Positions 8,970 to 18,149 of a stretch of 64,000 nt of DNA are shown piece after piece. The notes beneath the pieces are model-generated. The model was not told the DNA's origin. It did no database searches and saw only the letters and a list, made by a program, of their open reading frames with translations. Position 1 is the stretch's first letter, and every line of letters begins with the position of its first letter. The stretch covers positions 186,001 through 250,000 of the forward strand of contig NZ_JQCR01000003.1 in the NCBI RefSeq assembly GCF_000757885.1. The letters run 5' to 3'. Position numbers and translations under genes: made by a program. Origin of the DNA: Paenibacillus wynnii. GTDB taxonomy: Bacteria; Bacillota; Bacilli; Paenibacillales; Paenibacillaceae.

Positions 8970-10788
8970 GTTGGTTGTCTCCTTGTTGGCTTGGGTAATT
9001 GTACGGGTCTTGTCCAGCAGGAATCTCCCAGACGACCTCCGTCCGGAGCCCACCCAGCGGGGACTTCTTGAAATGTAGAGAAGAATGATTTCCGAATTGG
9101 TGTATGATCCGCTGATTTGTATTCCAGAGTCCGCAACCCATCTCTTCCTGTAACGGTTCCTGCATTTTACGATTTAATGCATCTTCCTGTTCGGGGTTCA
9201 ATCCCTGCCCATCGTCATCGATGTATATCCTGCAGAATCCATCTGCTATTTCGCCGCTGATCCTGATTTCTCCTGAAGTATAAGACTTTCCAACTCCATG
9301 AATGACAGAGTTCTCAACAATGGGTTGCAGCATTAATCGTGGTACGTACTGAGTCTTCATTTCCTCGGAAATATCGATATGATACTCAATTCTGCCATTA
9401 CGAAGCTTTTGAATATCCAGATAATTAATGAGCAGACGGATTTCCTCGTCAAGGGTAGCTGTTTCCCGTTCCATCCGGGTGGTATAGCGGTAATAAGCAC
9501 TTAAATTATAGGCCATGGATACGACGGCTTCCTCATCCTTCATCTGGGCCATATTGATAATATAACCTAGGCAGTTATAGAGAAAATGAGGATTGATTTG
9601 GGCTTGTAGCTGCTTCAGAGTCGCTTCTCGTGCTCGGATTTTTTCATTGAACACATTCTCTATCAGGTCTTGGATTTGATGTGACATGTCATTGAACCGA
9701 TAGAACACGAATGAAAACTCATTACGGTCCTTTGTGTGGAGTCTTACCGAATAATCTCCCCGCTGTACGCGCCGCAAGCCGTGAATAAGCTTTTTGATGG
9801 GGCGCTGAACATTTCTGTACAGCAGAATAGATGCGGAAATTCCGACAACAAACAGCAGAAACATAGATAAATAGAATAGATTACGACTGAAGGAAATCGG
9901 CTCCAGAATCTGATCAAGGGGAACAACATCAACCAGATGCCAATCCAAATTGGTGGATTTAACGGAGCTGACCAAATAACTTTCCCCGCCTAGCTTAACT
10001 ACATTCTGTGTTGTGTTTTCCGGTGGGTGCTCATCCAAATAACGAACAAATTCAGTAGATATCTGTTTGTCCGCGCTGCGATTTAGGATCGGAGTATCTC
10101 CTTTGTGATAAAAGAATGGGTCGCCTTGTCCACCCGCTTTGTAGGAATCCAACATATTCTGAATATTCTCATAGCTGAAGCTAGCTTCAATCACCAGATT
10201 GCTGCCCGTCCACATTCCCGGCTGCGCTAAAGAATCGGTATAAAACCAATAAAAGGCCTTTAGTTCGTCATGAGAATCCGTTCCACCATCTCCGTAAGTC
10301 CATTTCCCGCTCATATTTCGTTTTAAAACATTCTCATCATAGCCGCCTGATTTACTGTAGTTAGAGATGACATCCTTGTTTTGCTCGGAGTGTACAGCAT
10401 ATCTGGTGGGCCATATATCCGTCACTCCAGATTGAAGGAGCATCTTTTCCTGGATAATATAACGGGTCTGCATCCGATCATACCGATCCTCCCAGAGGTT
10501 AAACCCGTTGAATTTCCTGACATTCGGATCACTTGAAAAGGTAAGGCTGAAATCCATCATTTGCTGAATTCGCGAATCAATTTGACTGGATAAAAAGGTA
10601 AGCTGTTTGGTGTTGGACTTCAGCAGTTCCTTGCTTACCACCTTGTATGTGACGTCGTTTGAATACGTATACAGGATAATAATTGGAATAAATAACACTA
10701 TAATCAAGCTGTTCATTTTGGCAAAAAGGCTAAACCCAGACCAAGGCTTGCCATTGTAAAATGGAAACCACCTCGTAAAATTCATCAT
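8947..10788 (-). CDS. YesM-type sensor histidine kinase
   Basis: The 613-residue membrane kinase has a first membrane helix at about residues 24-44, an extracellular sensor region of roughly 250 residues (Cache-like fold inferred), a second helix near 300-322, a HAMP segment (VQRPIKKLIHGLRRVQRGDYSV), the His_kinase motif QINPHFLYN near residue 400 and a C-terminal ATPase domain with PIVENSVIHG and DDDGQGL. GGAGGAGAC precedes the ATG. It forms a two-component system with the overlapping regulator gene. These kinases usually sense an extracellular sugar or the loaded binding protein; the actual signal here is not known. Confidence 0.92.
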   Translation of the reverse strand: MMNFTRWFPFYNGKPWSGFSLFAKMNSLIIVLFIPIIILYTYSNDVTYKVVSKELLKSNTKQLTFLSSQIDSRIQQMMDFSLTFSSDPNVRKFNGFNLWEDRYDRMQTRYIIQEKMLLQSGVTDIWPTRYAVHSEQNKDVISNYSKSGGYDENVLKRNMSGKWTYGDGGTDSHDELKAFYWFYTDSLAQPGMWTGSNLVIEASFSYENIQNMLDSYKAGGQGDPFFYHKGDTPILNRSADKQISTEFVRYLDEHPPENTTQNVVKLGGESYLVSSVKSTNLDWHLVDVVPLDQILEPISFSRNLFYLSMFLLFVVGISASILLYRNVQRPIKKLIHGLRRVQRGDYSVRLHTKDRNEFSFVFYRFNDMSHQIQDLIENVFNEKIRAREATLKQLQAQINPHFLYNCLGYIINMAQMKDEEAVVSMAYNLSAYYRYTTRMERETATLDEEIRLLINYLDIQKLRNGRIEYHIDISEEMKTQYVPRLMLQPIVENSVIHGVGKSYTSGEIRISGEIADGFCRIYIDDDGQGLNPEQEDALNRKMQEPLQEEMGCGLWNTNQRIIHQFGNHSSLHFKKSPLGGLRTEVVWEIPAGQDPYNYPSQQGDNQHANDHSR

Positions 10789-10930
10789 TTGTCTCCTCCA
10801 GACGCTGCCCCTAATAAAACCCTATTCAACCCTAACAATGTTATATAGTCAAAGCTCAGAAATGCTTGATACTATTTATATCAGAGATTCACATTACACA
10901 CAAAACTATTTTTTGGAATGGGAGAGGGCT

Positions 10931-11881
10931 ATGGAAGCTAAACTTGCACAGCAGGTGAAACAAGGGAAAACCCCGCGCATAAACAGAAAAAAAGGCTATA
11001 AGCAACCATGGATGCTTCACTTTATGGTGCTGCCAGCCGCTATATTGGTTTTTATTTTCTCGTATATTCCCATGTCGGGTGTCATTATGGCGTTTCAGGA
11101 TTATAAGCCTGCACTCGGGATAGCCAATTCTCCCTGGGTCGGGCTGAAGCATTTTCAATACATGTGGGAAAACGACTATTTTATACAGATTACTCTAAAT
11201 ACTCTGTTTTTTGCTTGCTCCAAGATGGTCATGAACTTGATCATTCCGTTTTTCTTCGCTTTATTACTGAATGAGGTCAGGAAGATGGCGCTTAAAAGAA
11301 CCATCCAGACGCTTGTATACCTGCCTCACTTTTTATCCTGGGTTACCCTGTCCGGAATACTGATTGATATTCTTGCCCAGACCGGGCTGATCAACCAGTT
11401 CCTATCCAGTACGTTTGGCATCAAGCCGATTTTCTTTCTGGGGGACGGCAATTGGTTCCGGTTTACGGTCATTTTCAGTGATGTCTGGAAGGAATTTGGA
11501 TTCAATACGATCATCTTTTTAGCCGCATTATCTGGAATTAATCCGTCACTTTATGAAGCTGCCGAGGTCGATGGAGCAGGACGCTGGAAGCAAACGATGT
11601 ATATAACCATTCCTTCCTTGATCCCAATCGCTATCGTTGTTGCTACTTTGGCACTGGGCAATGTACTGAATGCGAACTTTGATCAGGTGTTCAATCTATA
11701 TAGCCCGCTGATTTATCAACAAGGAGATATCATTGATACATTCGTCTACAGAGAAGGTCTCCTAAGTGGTCAGTTCAGTTTTGCTACCGCTGTCAATCTA
11801 TTCAAATCAGTGATCAGTTTAGTTCTAATTGTTATTTCTTACAGACTCGCATATAGATTTGCCGGGTACAGAATTTTCTAG
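10931..11881 (+). CDS. ABC transporter permease, LplB type
   Basis: The start at 10931 is preferred over one at 10838 because GGGAGAGG lies just upstream and the 316-residue product begins with a basic tail like other LplB proteins. Six membrane segments are visible from about residue 28. The EAA loop that docks on the ATPase reads EAAEVDGAGRWKQTMYITIP. It is transcribed divergently from the YesM gene and is followed after 19 bases by the second permease, so the two form the transmembrane channel for the substrate bound by the lipoprotein at 5574-7253. Confidence 0.9.
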   Translation: MEAKLAQQVKQGKTPRINRKKGYKQPWMLHFMVLPAAILVFIFSYIPMSGVIMAFQDYKPALGIANSPWVGLKHFQYMWENDYFIQITLNTLFFACSKMVMNLIIPFFFALLLNEVRKMALKRTIQTLVYLPHFLSWVTLSGILIDILAQTGLINQFLSSTFGIKPIFFLGDGNWFRFTVIFSDVWKEFGFNTIIFLAALSGINPSLYEAAEVDGAGRWKQTMYITIPSLIPIAIVVATLALGNVLNANFDQVFNLYSPLIYQQGDIIDTFVYREGLLSGQFSFATAVNLFKSVISLVLIVISYRLAYRFAGYRIF

Positions 11882-11900
11882 AAAGGAAGGATGACAACTT

Positions 11901-12773
11901 ATGTACCACAAAACACTCTCCTATCGGACATTTAGTGTAATCAACAATGTATTTTTGACGGTTGTTTCCATTCTTTGTTTGCTTCCTATGTATCACTTAC
12001 TGATGGTATCGCTCAGTTCAACCGCTCCTGCCAATGCGGGATTAGTTACTTTTTGGCCTATAGGTTTTACCTTTGAGGCGTATACAAAGACGTTTAATAA
12101 TGTCAATTTCCTGACTTCCCTATGGGTATCGGTGCAGCGAACCGTTATCGGGACGGGACTTGCTTTGGTTGTTAACACCATTGCTGCTTATGCACTCTCC
12201 AAAGAATCACGTGTCTTTCGAGCCCGTAATATCTACCTCTGGTATTTTGTGATCACCATGCTGTTCAGCGGCGGCTTGATCCCGGGCTACATCCTTATTT
12301 TGAAGCTGGGACTGATGAACTCTTTGATGGCATTGATTCTGCCTGGATTGGTCGCCGTCTTCAACATCATTTTGCTCCTGAATTTCTTCCGTACGGTGCC
12401 AAAAGATTTGGAGGAAGCCGCCTTTATTGATGGAGCAGGCCAGTTCCGAACTTTCTTCAGTATATATTTGCCGATATCCCTGCCAGTAATCGCGACAGTC
12501 TCCTTATTCATTATGGTGGGGCATTGGAATGCATATTTCGACGGTATCATCTACATTCGGGATTCAGATAAGCTTCCATTGGCGACTTTCATGCAGACAA
12601 TTATCGTTCAGGCAGATATGTCTAAGCTGGACCCGTCAGCGGTTGCTAATCTATCTCAACGCACCATTCGGGCTTCACAGATCTTCATCAGTGCCCTGCC
12701 GATTCTGCTGGTCTATCCTTTCTTGCAGCGTTATTTTGTAACCGGGATTGTGGTTGGCGCTGTGAAAGAGTGA
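11901..12773 (+). CDS. ABC transporter permease, LplC/YtcP type
   Basis: This 290-residue permease has six membrane segments and the EAA loop EAAFIDGAGQFRTFFSIYLPIS. GAAAGGAAGG precedes the ATG, 19 bases after the first permease gene. The family normally ends in a conserved GIVVGAVKE tail, which is present. It completes the LplABC-like transporter. No simple terminator follows; instead the palindrome array at 12801-12989 lies directly downstream. Confidence 0.9.
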   Translation: MYHKTLSYRTFSVINNVFLTVVSILCLLPMYHLLMVSLSSTAPANAGLVTFWPIGFTFEAYTKTFNNVNFLTSLWVSVQRTVIGTGLALVVNTIAAYALSKESRVFRARNIYLWYFVITMLFSGGLIPGYILILKLGLMNSLMALILPGLVAVFNIILLLNFFRTVPKDLEEAAFIDGAGQFRTFFSIYLPISLPVIATVSLFIMVGHWNAYFDGIIYIRDSDKLPLATFMQTIIVQADMSKLDPSAVANLSQRTIRASQIFISALPILLVYPFLQRYFVTGIVVGAVKE

Positions 12774-12800
12774 GATTTTGTTGAAAGCCTTTCACACACC

Positions 12801-12989
12801 AATAGAGGGGATTTCTCCCTCTATTCTTGCACCCGATGCCCTATTTGGGCCATTAGAGGGAATTTCGCCCGCTAATTTTGAGGATAGGGCCTTTAGAGGG
12901 AGAAAGGGCAAGATTTAAAGGGGTATTTTCCCTTTAATCTCAAAATAAAGGCGTTTCAGTCGATATTAGCGGGCACTTTTCCCTCTAAT
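12801..12989. repeat. Array of four 23-25-bp palindromes with 7-base spacers
   Basis: Four units share the plan (A)TTAGAGGG, seven bases, CCCTCTAA(T): 12801-12825 with perfect 9-bp arms, 12852-12876 with one mismatch, 12915-12937 with TTAAAGGG/CCCTTTAA arms, and 12965-12989 with one mismatch. The spacer is seven bases in all four. Unit centres lie 51, 62 and 51 bases apart, and a lone half-site is at 12892-12900. The array fills the gap between the permease and esterase genes. It may act as repeated protein-binding sites, mRNA hairpins or an extragenic repeat; the sequence alone does not decide. Confidence 0.85.
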
Positions 12990-13070
12990 TGGCCGAAAGG
13001 TCGGTCTGCTGGTCCGAATAGGCTATTTCAAGTAAGAGCCGTTTATACAACATATTTGGAGGTAGAGGAT

Positions 13071-13844
13071 TTGGCTTTTATCCAATGTCAGTTTTATTCA
13101 GAAATTTTAAGTTTGTCCACAGGCATCAACGTCTTTATTCCCCAATATTCTGCAATTCAAGTCAGTGGTACGGGTAAGTTGCCAGTCTTGTACCTGCTGC
13201 ATGGGCTAAGTGCGGATCATACGGATTGGGTCAGGCATTCATTTATTGAAAGGTATGCGGAGGAGAAAGGAATTGCTGTCGTCATGCCAAGCGTAGGGCG
13301 CAGTTACTATACAGATATGAAGTATGGGTCAGCCTACTTTACTTTTCTAAGCGATGAATTACCAACTATAGTACGTGCCTTATTCCCTATTTCGGACCGC
13401 AGGGAGGATACTTTTGTGGCAGGGATGTCTATGGGAGGGTATGGTGCATTCAAGTTAGGACTTACCTTCCCAGAACGGTATGCAGCAGTTGCAAGTCTAT
13501 CGGGAGGCTTGGATATTATCAGCCGTATGAGCGGTCCCAACAATTTTCAACCGAATGAGTTGATCGCTATTTTTGGTGATGTGTCTGAAATAGAAGGGAG
13601 TCCCAATGACCTTTTTTATTTATTGGCGAGGTTGAAGGGATATAACGGGATTAAGCCGATGTTCTATCAATGCTGCGGAACAGAAGACTTTTTGTACACA
13701 GACAACCAAACCTTCAGAAAGCATGCGCTAGATTCAGGATTAGAAGTGACGTACCATGATGGACAGGGCGAGCATAATTGGGAATATTGGGACCCTAAGA
13801 TAAAAGATATTATCGATTGGCTACCCTTATCAGGTGAGAAGTGA
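13071..13844 (+). CDS. Alpha/beta-hydrolase esterase (tributyrin esterase family)
   Basis: Translation is placed at TTG 13071 because GGAGG lies eight bases upstream and the product then begins MAFIQCQFYSEILSLST, the usual start of this family; a TTG at 13056 precedes the ribosome site. The 257-residue protein has the nucleophile elbow GMSMGGYG, an Asp in the TEDFLYTDN segment and a C-terminal His in GEHNWEYW, giving a full catalytic triad. No signal peptide is seen, so it acts in the cytoplasm. It is the first gene of a pair with the GH94 enzyme, 46 bases away, and may remove acyl groups from imported oligosaccharides; this substrate is inference. Confidence 0.85.
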   Translation: MAFIQCQFYSEILSLSTGINVFIPQYSAIQVSGTGKLPVLYLLHGLSADHTDWVRHSFIERYAEEKGIAVVMPSVGRSYYTDMKYGSAYFTFLSDELPTIVRALFPISDRREDTFVAGMSMGGYGAFKLGLTFPERYAAVASLSGGLDIISRMSGPNNFQPNELIAIFGDVSEIEGSPNDLFYLLARLKGYNGIKPMFYQCCGTEDFLYTDNQTFRKHALDSGLEVTYHDGQGEHNWEYWDPKIKDIIDWLPLSGEK

Positions 13845-13890
13845 ATACTGAGGACTGATTGGTCAATAGAGAGAGCAGGAGTGGATACAA

Positions 13891-16800
13891 ATGGTGTTAA
13901 AGAACGAGGATTTGCTTACATTGTCAGCAGGGAACTTATCTTTTAGATTTTTGCCTAGCGGGGACTTATATCAGGCTACTTATGGGACAACGATGATTAA
14001 CCAATGGTTGTCCAATTCTATAGACGGATCGTTCAACAATATATATCTGCGGGTTCATGATGAAGAAGGAATTCATGCCTATCCTTTACTGGGAGTTCAA
14101 TCTCAGAGCCGTGTCCGCAAGCTGGATCAACGGTTAGTATATGAAGGCTTCGTCGCAAATGTTCGTTATCAGGTGATATTCACCCCAACGGAGCAGGCGA
14201 TGTGGTTCTGGGATGTGAAGTTATCAGGAAATCATACGCGAGTAGACTTGATATACGGACAAGATATCGGGATCGCAGATGCAGGAGCTGTCAGCAGCAA
14301 CGAGGCTTACTTATCCCAATATATCGATCATACCGTTTTTGAGGATAGAAGTAAGGGTTATGTCGTGTGTTCCCGGCAAAATCAACCCCAAGCGGGAGCC
14401 TTTCCATACCTCCAGCAGGGATCATTAACTAAAGCGACTTCTTATTCCACGGATGGTTTTCAATTCTACGGCTTGTCCTATAAAGAGACCAATAAGCCCT
14501 TTTGTCTCTCGCAAGACTCGTTGGCTAATGAGGTCTATCAATATGAATTTGCCTATACAGCCCTGCAATCAGAACGTGTTCAGCTAGAAGGAGAAGCCAG
14601 ATTCGTATTCTACGGATTATTTAAGGCAGATCATCCTGCTGCGATAACCACACTGGAATATGGTGAGGAAGTTGTGCAGGCCCATAAAGCTGTTCAGGCA
14701 CTTGGCATCGAGGAGGGGAGAACTATGGATCAGGTATCTAAATTGCCTTCCATAGGTGTTCCCTTGTACACGCAAAGTTTAACAACAGAAGAAATTAACC
14801 GTTTGTTCCCGAATCGCCATCAAGAGGAAGTGGTTGGGGGTACGTTGCTATCTTTTTTCACGGAGAGTTATGAGCATGTAGTTTTAAAGGAAAAAGAGCT
14901 TCGAGTGGAACGTCCGCACGGACATATTTTAATGAGCGGCGATAATGTGAGCTTGAAGAACCCGGTAATCACAACCACTTCGTATATGTACGGTATCTTT
15001 AACTCCCAACTGGTTGTAGGAAATACAAACTTTAATAAAATGACAACCAATGCGAGAAACGCGCTGAATGTACCTAAAACCTCGGGGCAGCGGATTTATG
15101 TGGAGATTGATGGTGAGTATCGGCTGTTAACGATGCCTTCACTGTTCGAAATGGGCTTCAACTATGTACGCTGGTACTATAAAACCATGGATGATCTACT
15201 GATTATCACCAACTTCACAACCGTAGACACACCGGAGGTACGATTGAATGTACGTTCTGAACAAGGCAGATCATACCGTTTCTTGGTAACTAATCAAATC
15301 ACGATGAACGTTAGTGAATACGAGCTTCCTTATAAAATAAGACTTCATAGCGAATATCTCTCTTTTCATGCGGACGGAGCATCATTAAGCGCAAATGTGT
15401 ATCCAGAATTGGAGTACAGACTTCATGTTACAGGAACAAGAATGACACTCTCTGATGAACGTGAACTGGTAGGTCATATTGAACCGGGTGAAGTTTCGCT
15501 GCTTGTATTGGAGCTTGCGGCAAGCAATGATTGGACGATGGTGTTTCAAGGTCTGCTGAATGGCGGAGAACTGCCTATGGTGGAGAGAAAAGCGGAGGAA
15601 GAGATAGAGCATTATCGTCATTTTTTAAGCTCTGTAATGAAGGGCTTCCATCTGACCGCAGGGGACGGGAATCAAGCTGAACTGTTTAAGGTAAATAGCC
15701 TGGCCTGGTGGTACACCCACAATATGCTTGTCCATTACTCAGTGCCGCATGGATTGGAGCAATACGGCGGAGCTGCATGGGGGACGCGTGATGTCTGTCA
15801 GGGACCTGTCGAATATTTCATGGCCACGCAACAATATAATCAGGTACGTGCCATATTGTTGACCATCTTTTCGCATCAGTATGAAGAGGATGGAAGCTGG
15901 CCGCAGTGGTTCATGTTCGATAACTATACGAAGGTCCAACAGGAGGAAAGCCACGGAGACATTATTGTTTGGCCGTTGAAGGTGCTTGGTGATTATTTGA
16001 ATGTTACCCGTGATTACAGTCTATTGAAAGAGGAAGTGCCTTATACAAGCAAACATGGTTTTGATTTTTCGATGGAGACGGCGACTATATTAGATCATGC
16101 TCTAAAGGAAATAGCGTATATCAAGGATCATTTCCTAGAGGGAACACATCTTTCTTCCTATGGAGACGGCGACTGGGATGACACCCTGCAGCCCGCAAAT
16201 GCTCAACTGAAGCAGTATATGGTCAGCAGTTGGACCGTAGCGTTAACCTATCAGAGCTTTAATCAATTTTCGGAAATGATGAATGCTGTCGATCCTCTTA
16301 TAGCGGCTGATTTGCGTAGTCTAGCAGATGGAATCCGCTCGGATTTTAACCGCTACATGCTCCAGACCGAAGTTATACCGGGTTTTCTGTACATGGAGAA
16401 TCCTGATCAGGTGAAATTAATGGTCCATCCAAGCGATACAGAGACAGGTATCCACTATAGGCTGCTGCCTATGACACGCAGTATGATTAGTGAGCTGTTG
16501 ACACCTGAACAAGCGGCGGCACATTATGACATCATACGTGATAAACTGTTCTGCCCGGACGGTGTAAGGCTGATGAATCGACCTGCTGAGTATGCAGGGG
16601 GTGTAAGCACCCACTTTAAACGAGCGGAACAAGCTGCAAATTTCGGTCGAGAGATCGGACTGCAATATGTGCATGCACATATTCGATATATTGAAGCCAT
16701 GGCTAAGCTGGGTAAAGGTGAAGAAGTGTGGAGCGGACTCGCGCAGATCAATCCTATTGGCATTCAGGATGTTGTTCCCAATGCTGACCTGAGGCAAAGC

Positions 16801-17232
16801 AATGCATACTTTAGCAGCTCCGATGGCAAGTTCAACACACGCTACGAAGCACAAGAGAGATTTGATGAGTTGCGAAGCGGAACGGTGCCGGTAAAAGGGG
16901 GCTGGAAAATTTATTCGAGCGGTCCGGGGATCTATATGAATCAATTAATTACGAATACTCTGGGCATCCGCCAAGAGGCAGGCGACTTGATCCTCGACCC
17001 GGTGTTACCGAAAACCTTAGATGGACTGCGTTTTGACTACGAATTTGCGGGAGCTTCAGTCCAATTTGTCTATCATTTAAATAGTGATGAAGCACGAGTT
17101 CGCATTAACGGTCAGGATATGGCCTCGGAGACCACAACGAATCGCTACCGCAAAGGTGGATTACGGATTGGCCGGGAAGAGTTCGAGCGTGTACGTGTAA
17201 CGACTACAAATATCATAGAAATCTATAAGTAA
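13891..17232 (+). CDS. GH94-family phosphorylase, 1,2-beta-oligoglucan phosphorylase-like
   Basis: The 1,113-residue protein has an N-terminal beta-rich region, a linker and a C-terminal helical barrel with the GH94 signature YGDGDWDDTLQ at 757-767; D763 or D764 is expected to be the catalytic acid. Its length is greater than cellobiose phosphorylases (about 800) but fits 1,2-beta-oligoglucan (sophoro-oligosaccharide) phosphorylases, which are about 1,100 residues. Such enzymes cleave the chain with phosphate to give glucose 1-phosphate, saving ATP. No signal peptide is present, as expected for an enzyme working on imported sugar. CAGGAG lies nine bases before the ATG. The YesMN-regulated transporter upstream probably supplies the substrate. 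GH94 is fairly sure; linkage specificity is inference. Confidence 0.8.
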   Translation: MVLKNEDLLTLSAGNLSFRFLPSGDLYQATYGTTMINQWLSNSIDGSFNNIYLRVHDEEGIHAYPLLGVQSQSRVRKLDQRLVYEGFVANVRYQVIFTPTEQAMWFWDVKLSGNHTRVDLIYGQDIGIADAGAVSSNEAYLSQYIDHTVFEDRSKGYVVCSRQNQPQAGAFPYLQQGSLTKATSYSTDGFQFYGLSYKETNKPFCLSQDSLANEVYQYEFAYTALQSERVQLEGEARFVFYGLFKADHPAAITTLEYGEEVVQAHKAVQALGIEEGRTMDQVSKLPSIGVPLYTQSLTTEEINRLFPNRHQEEVVGGTLLSFFTESYEHVVLKEKELRVERPHGHILMSGDNVSLKNPVITTTSYMYGIFNSQLVVGNTNFNKMTTNARNALNVPKTSGQRIYVEIDGEYRLLTMPSLFEMGFNYVRWYYKTMDDLLIITNFTTVDTPEVRLNVRSEQGRSYRFLVTNQITMNVSEYELPYKIRLHSEYLSFHADGASLSANVYPELEYRLHVTGTRMTLSDERELVGHIEPGEVSLLVLELAASNDWTMVFQGLLNGGELPMVERKAEEEIEHYRHFLSSVMKGFHLTAGDGNQAELFKVNSLAWWYTHNMLVHYSVPHGLEQYGGAAWGTRDVCQGPVEYFMATQQYNQVRAILLTIFSHQYEEDGSWPQWFMFDNYTKVQQEESHGDIIVWPLKVLGDYLNVTRDYSLLKEEVPYTSKHGFDFSMETATILDHALKEIAYIKDHFLEGTHLSSYGDGDWDDTLQPANAQLKQYMVSSWTVALTYQSFNQFSEMMNAVDPLIAADLRSLADGIRSDFNRYMLQTEVIPGFLYMENPDQVKLMVHPSDTETGIHYRLLPMTRSMISELLTPEQAAAHYDIIRDKLFCPDGVRLMNRPAEYAGGVSTHFKRAEQAANFGREIGLQYVHAHIRYIEAMAKLGKGEEVWSGLAQINPIGIQDVVPNADLRQSNAYFSSSDGKFNTRYEAQERFDELRSGTVPVKGGWKIYSSGPGIYMNQLITNTLGIRQEAGDLILDPVLPKTLDGLRFDYEFAGASVQFVYHLNSDEARVRINGQDMASETTTNRYRKGGLRIGREEFERVRVTTTNIIEIYK

Positions 17233-17299
17233 GATTGTTGGCAAATAGATCCATAGTCTCGAAGTAAATCTATGCATAACTTTAATCATGAACAAAAAA

Positions 17300-17323
17300 A
17301 CGGCAGAAATGCCGTATTTTTTG
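17300..17323 (+). terminator. Terminator after the GH94 gene
   Basis: ACGGCA, a GAAA loop and TGCCGT are followed by ATTTTTTG. Confidence 0.8.
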
Positions 17324-17861
17324 TTATCTTTTATACCTCATACGGGAAAGTCTGGAGTTTTGGTTAATGTGCAGCATCATATGGGTCAGGAGTCTATCCA
17401 TCCCCATAGCTCGAAAAATGGCGAATTTAAGTGGGATATAGGATTTATTCTCCAATCAATTACTAGATTTAGATGAAACTTAAAAACGTTGTTAAGATTG
17501 TGGCTTTGTGAACAAAAAAGTAACATTATGCAATTTTTCATGTAAAACTATTGTGGATTTGTTAGATATCAGTTTTTTAGATTAGGGGAATTGAAGATAT
17601 AGATTAATTAAATGGTTTATTTGGTAATGATATTAAGAAGAGAAAGAGCTTATGTTTAGAGTTATATCGGTCATATAAAGATTGAAAAAACCTGTGTCAT
17701 CAAGGGTCGGGAGCGTATCTAACTCTACTAACTGAGGAAAAATTTAAAACTAAAATCATTGAATTGTAAAAAAAATTAATTAAAAATAAAAATATTGACG
17801 ATATAGATAAAGAGCGATAGATTTACATTAAGAATAGGTAATATCGCTCATATAATTAATT
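17324..17861. other. AT-rich non-coding stretch before the surface-protein gene
   Basis: This 540-base stretch is much richer in A and T than its neighbours and contains no ORF with a ribosome binding site. An inverted repeat GAGCGAT / ATCGCTC is at about 17811-17850. No other structure was recognised. It is probably the upstream promoter region of the LPXTG gene, perhaps recently acquired. Confidence 0.5.
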
Positions 17862-17931
17862 TGGGATATGACTTTTATCATGCAGGCAAACCTTGCTCGA
17901 AAGGTGTGATGCAAAAGTTTTATCCCTTTAT
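17862..17931 (+). promoter_or_regulatory. Possible GEMM-like (c-di-GMP-I-like) RNA element, incomplete match
   Basis: AGGCAAACCTTGCTCGAAAGG at 17885-17905, with TGTGATGCAAAAG after it, closely resembles the 5' half of the true c-di-GMP-I aptamer in this window (21311-21408). The segment can fold by pairing GGGATA with TATCCC, ACTTTT with AAAAGT, and ACCTT with AAGGT. The 3' half of the aptamer (GGGTCTAA and GATAGCCGGGTT) is not found in the expected place. It lies 220 bases before the surface-protein start, so it may be a variant or decayed riboswitch. Confidence 0.35.
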
Positions 17932-18112
17932 TGTTATCTCGAAATGTCGAAAAAAGAGTTATTTTGTAGAAAATTCAATTCGGAGATGTTCTTCAGTTTC
18001 TAAAGGGGGTATGATGCTCGAAATCTTTGTAATGAAAGAAAATTAGGGAAGCGATGATGTATAATCCTTTACTTGGACACTTGGGTTATACGGAGCTGGT
18101 AGTGTAACCGGC

Positions 18113-18149
18113 CCTCTTAGAAGCAGTGTATCTGAGAGGAGATAATAAC
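18113..18149 (+). promoter_or_regulatory. Hairpin masking the ribosome binding site of the LPXTG gene
   Basis: CCTCTTAGA at 18113-18121 pairs with TCTGAGAGG at 18131-18139 (one G-U). The 3' arm overlaps GAGAGGAG, the ribosome binding site for the ATG at 18150. A second stem, GGTTA...TAACC, sits just upstream. This layout would allow control of translation by an upstream RNA switch or a protein. Confidence 0.6.

Noticed and set aside
16417..16944. Minus-strand ORF of 175 codons within the GH94 gene
   Set aside because: Shadow frame; Cys- and His-rich composition without a family match and no ribosome site.
17288..17476. 62-codon ORF after the GH94 gene
   Set aside because: It contains the GH94 terminator hairpin and lacks a ribosome binding site.
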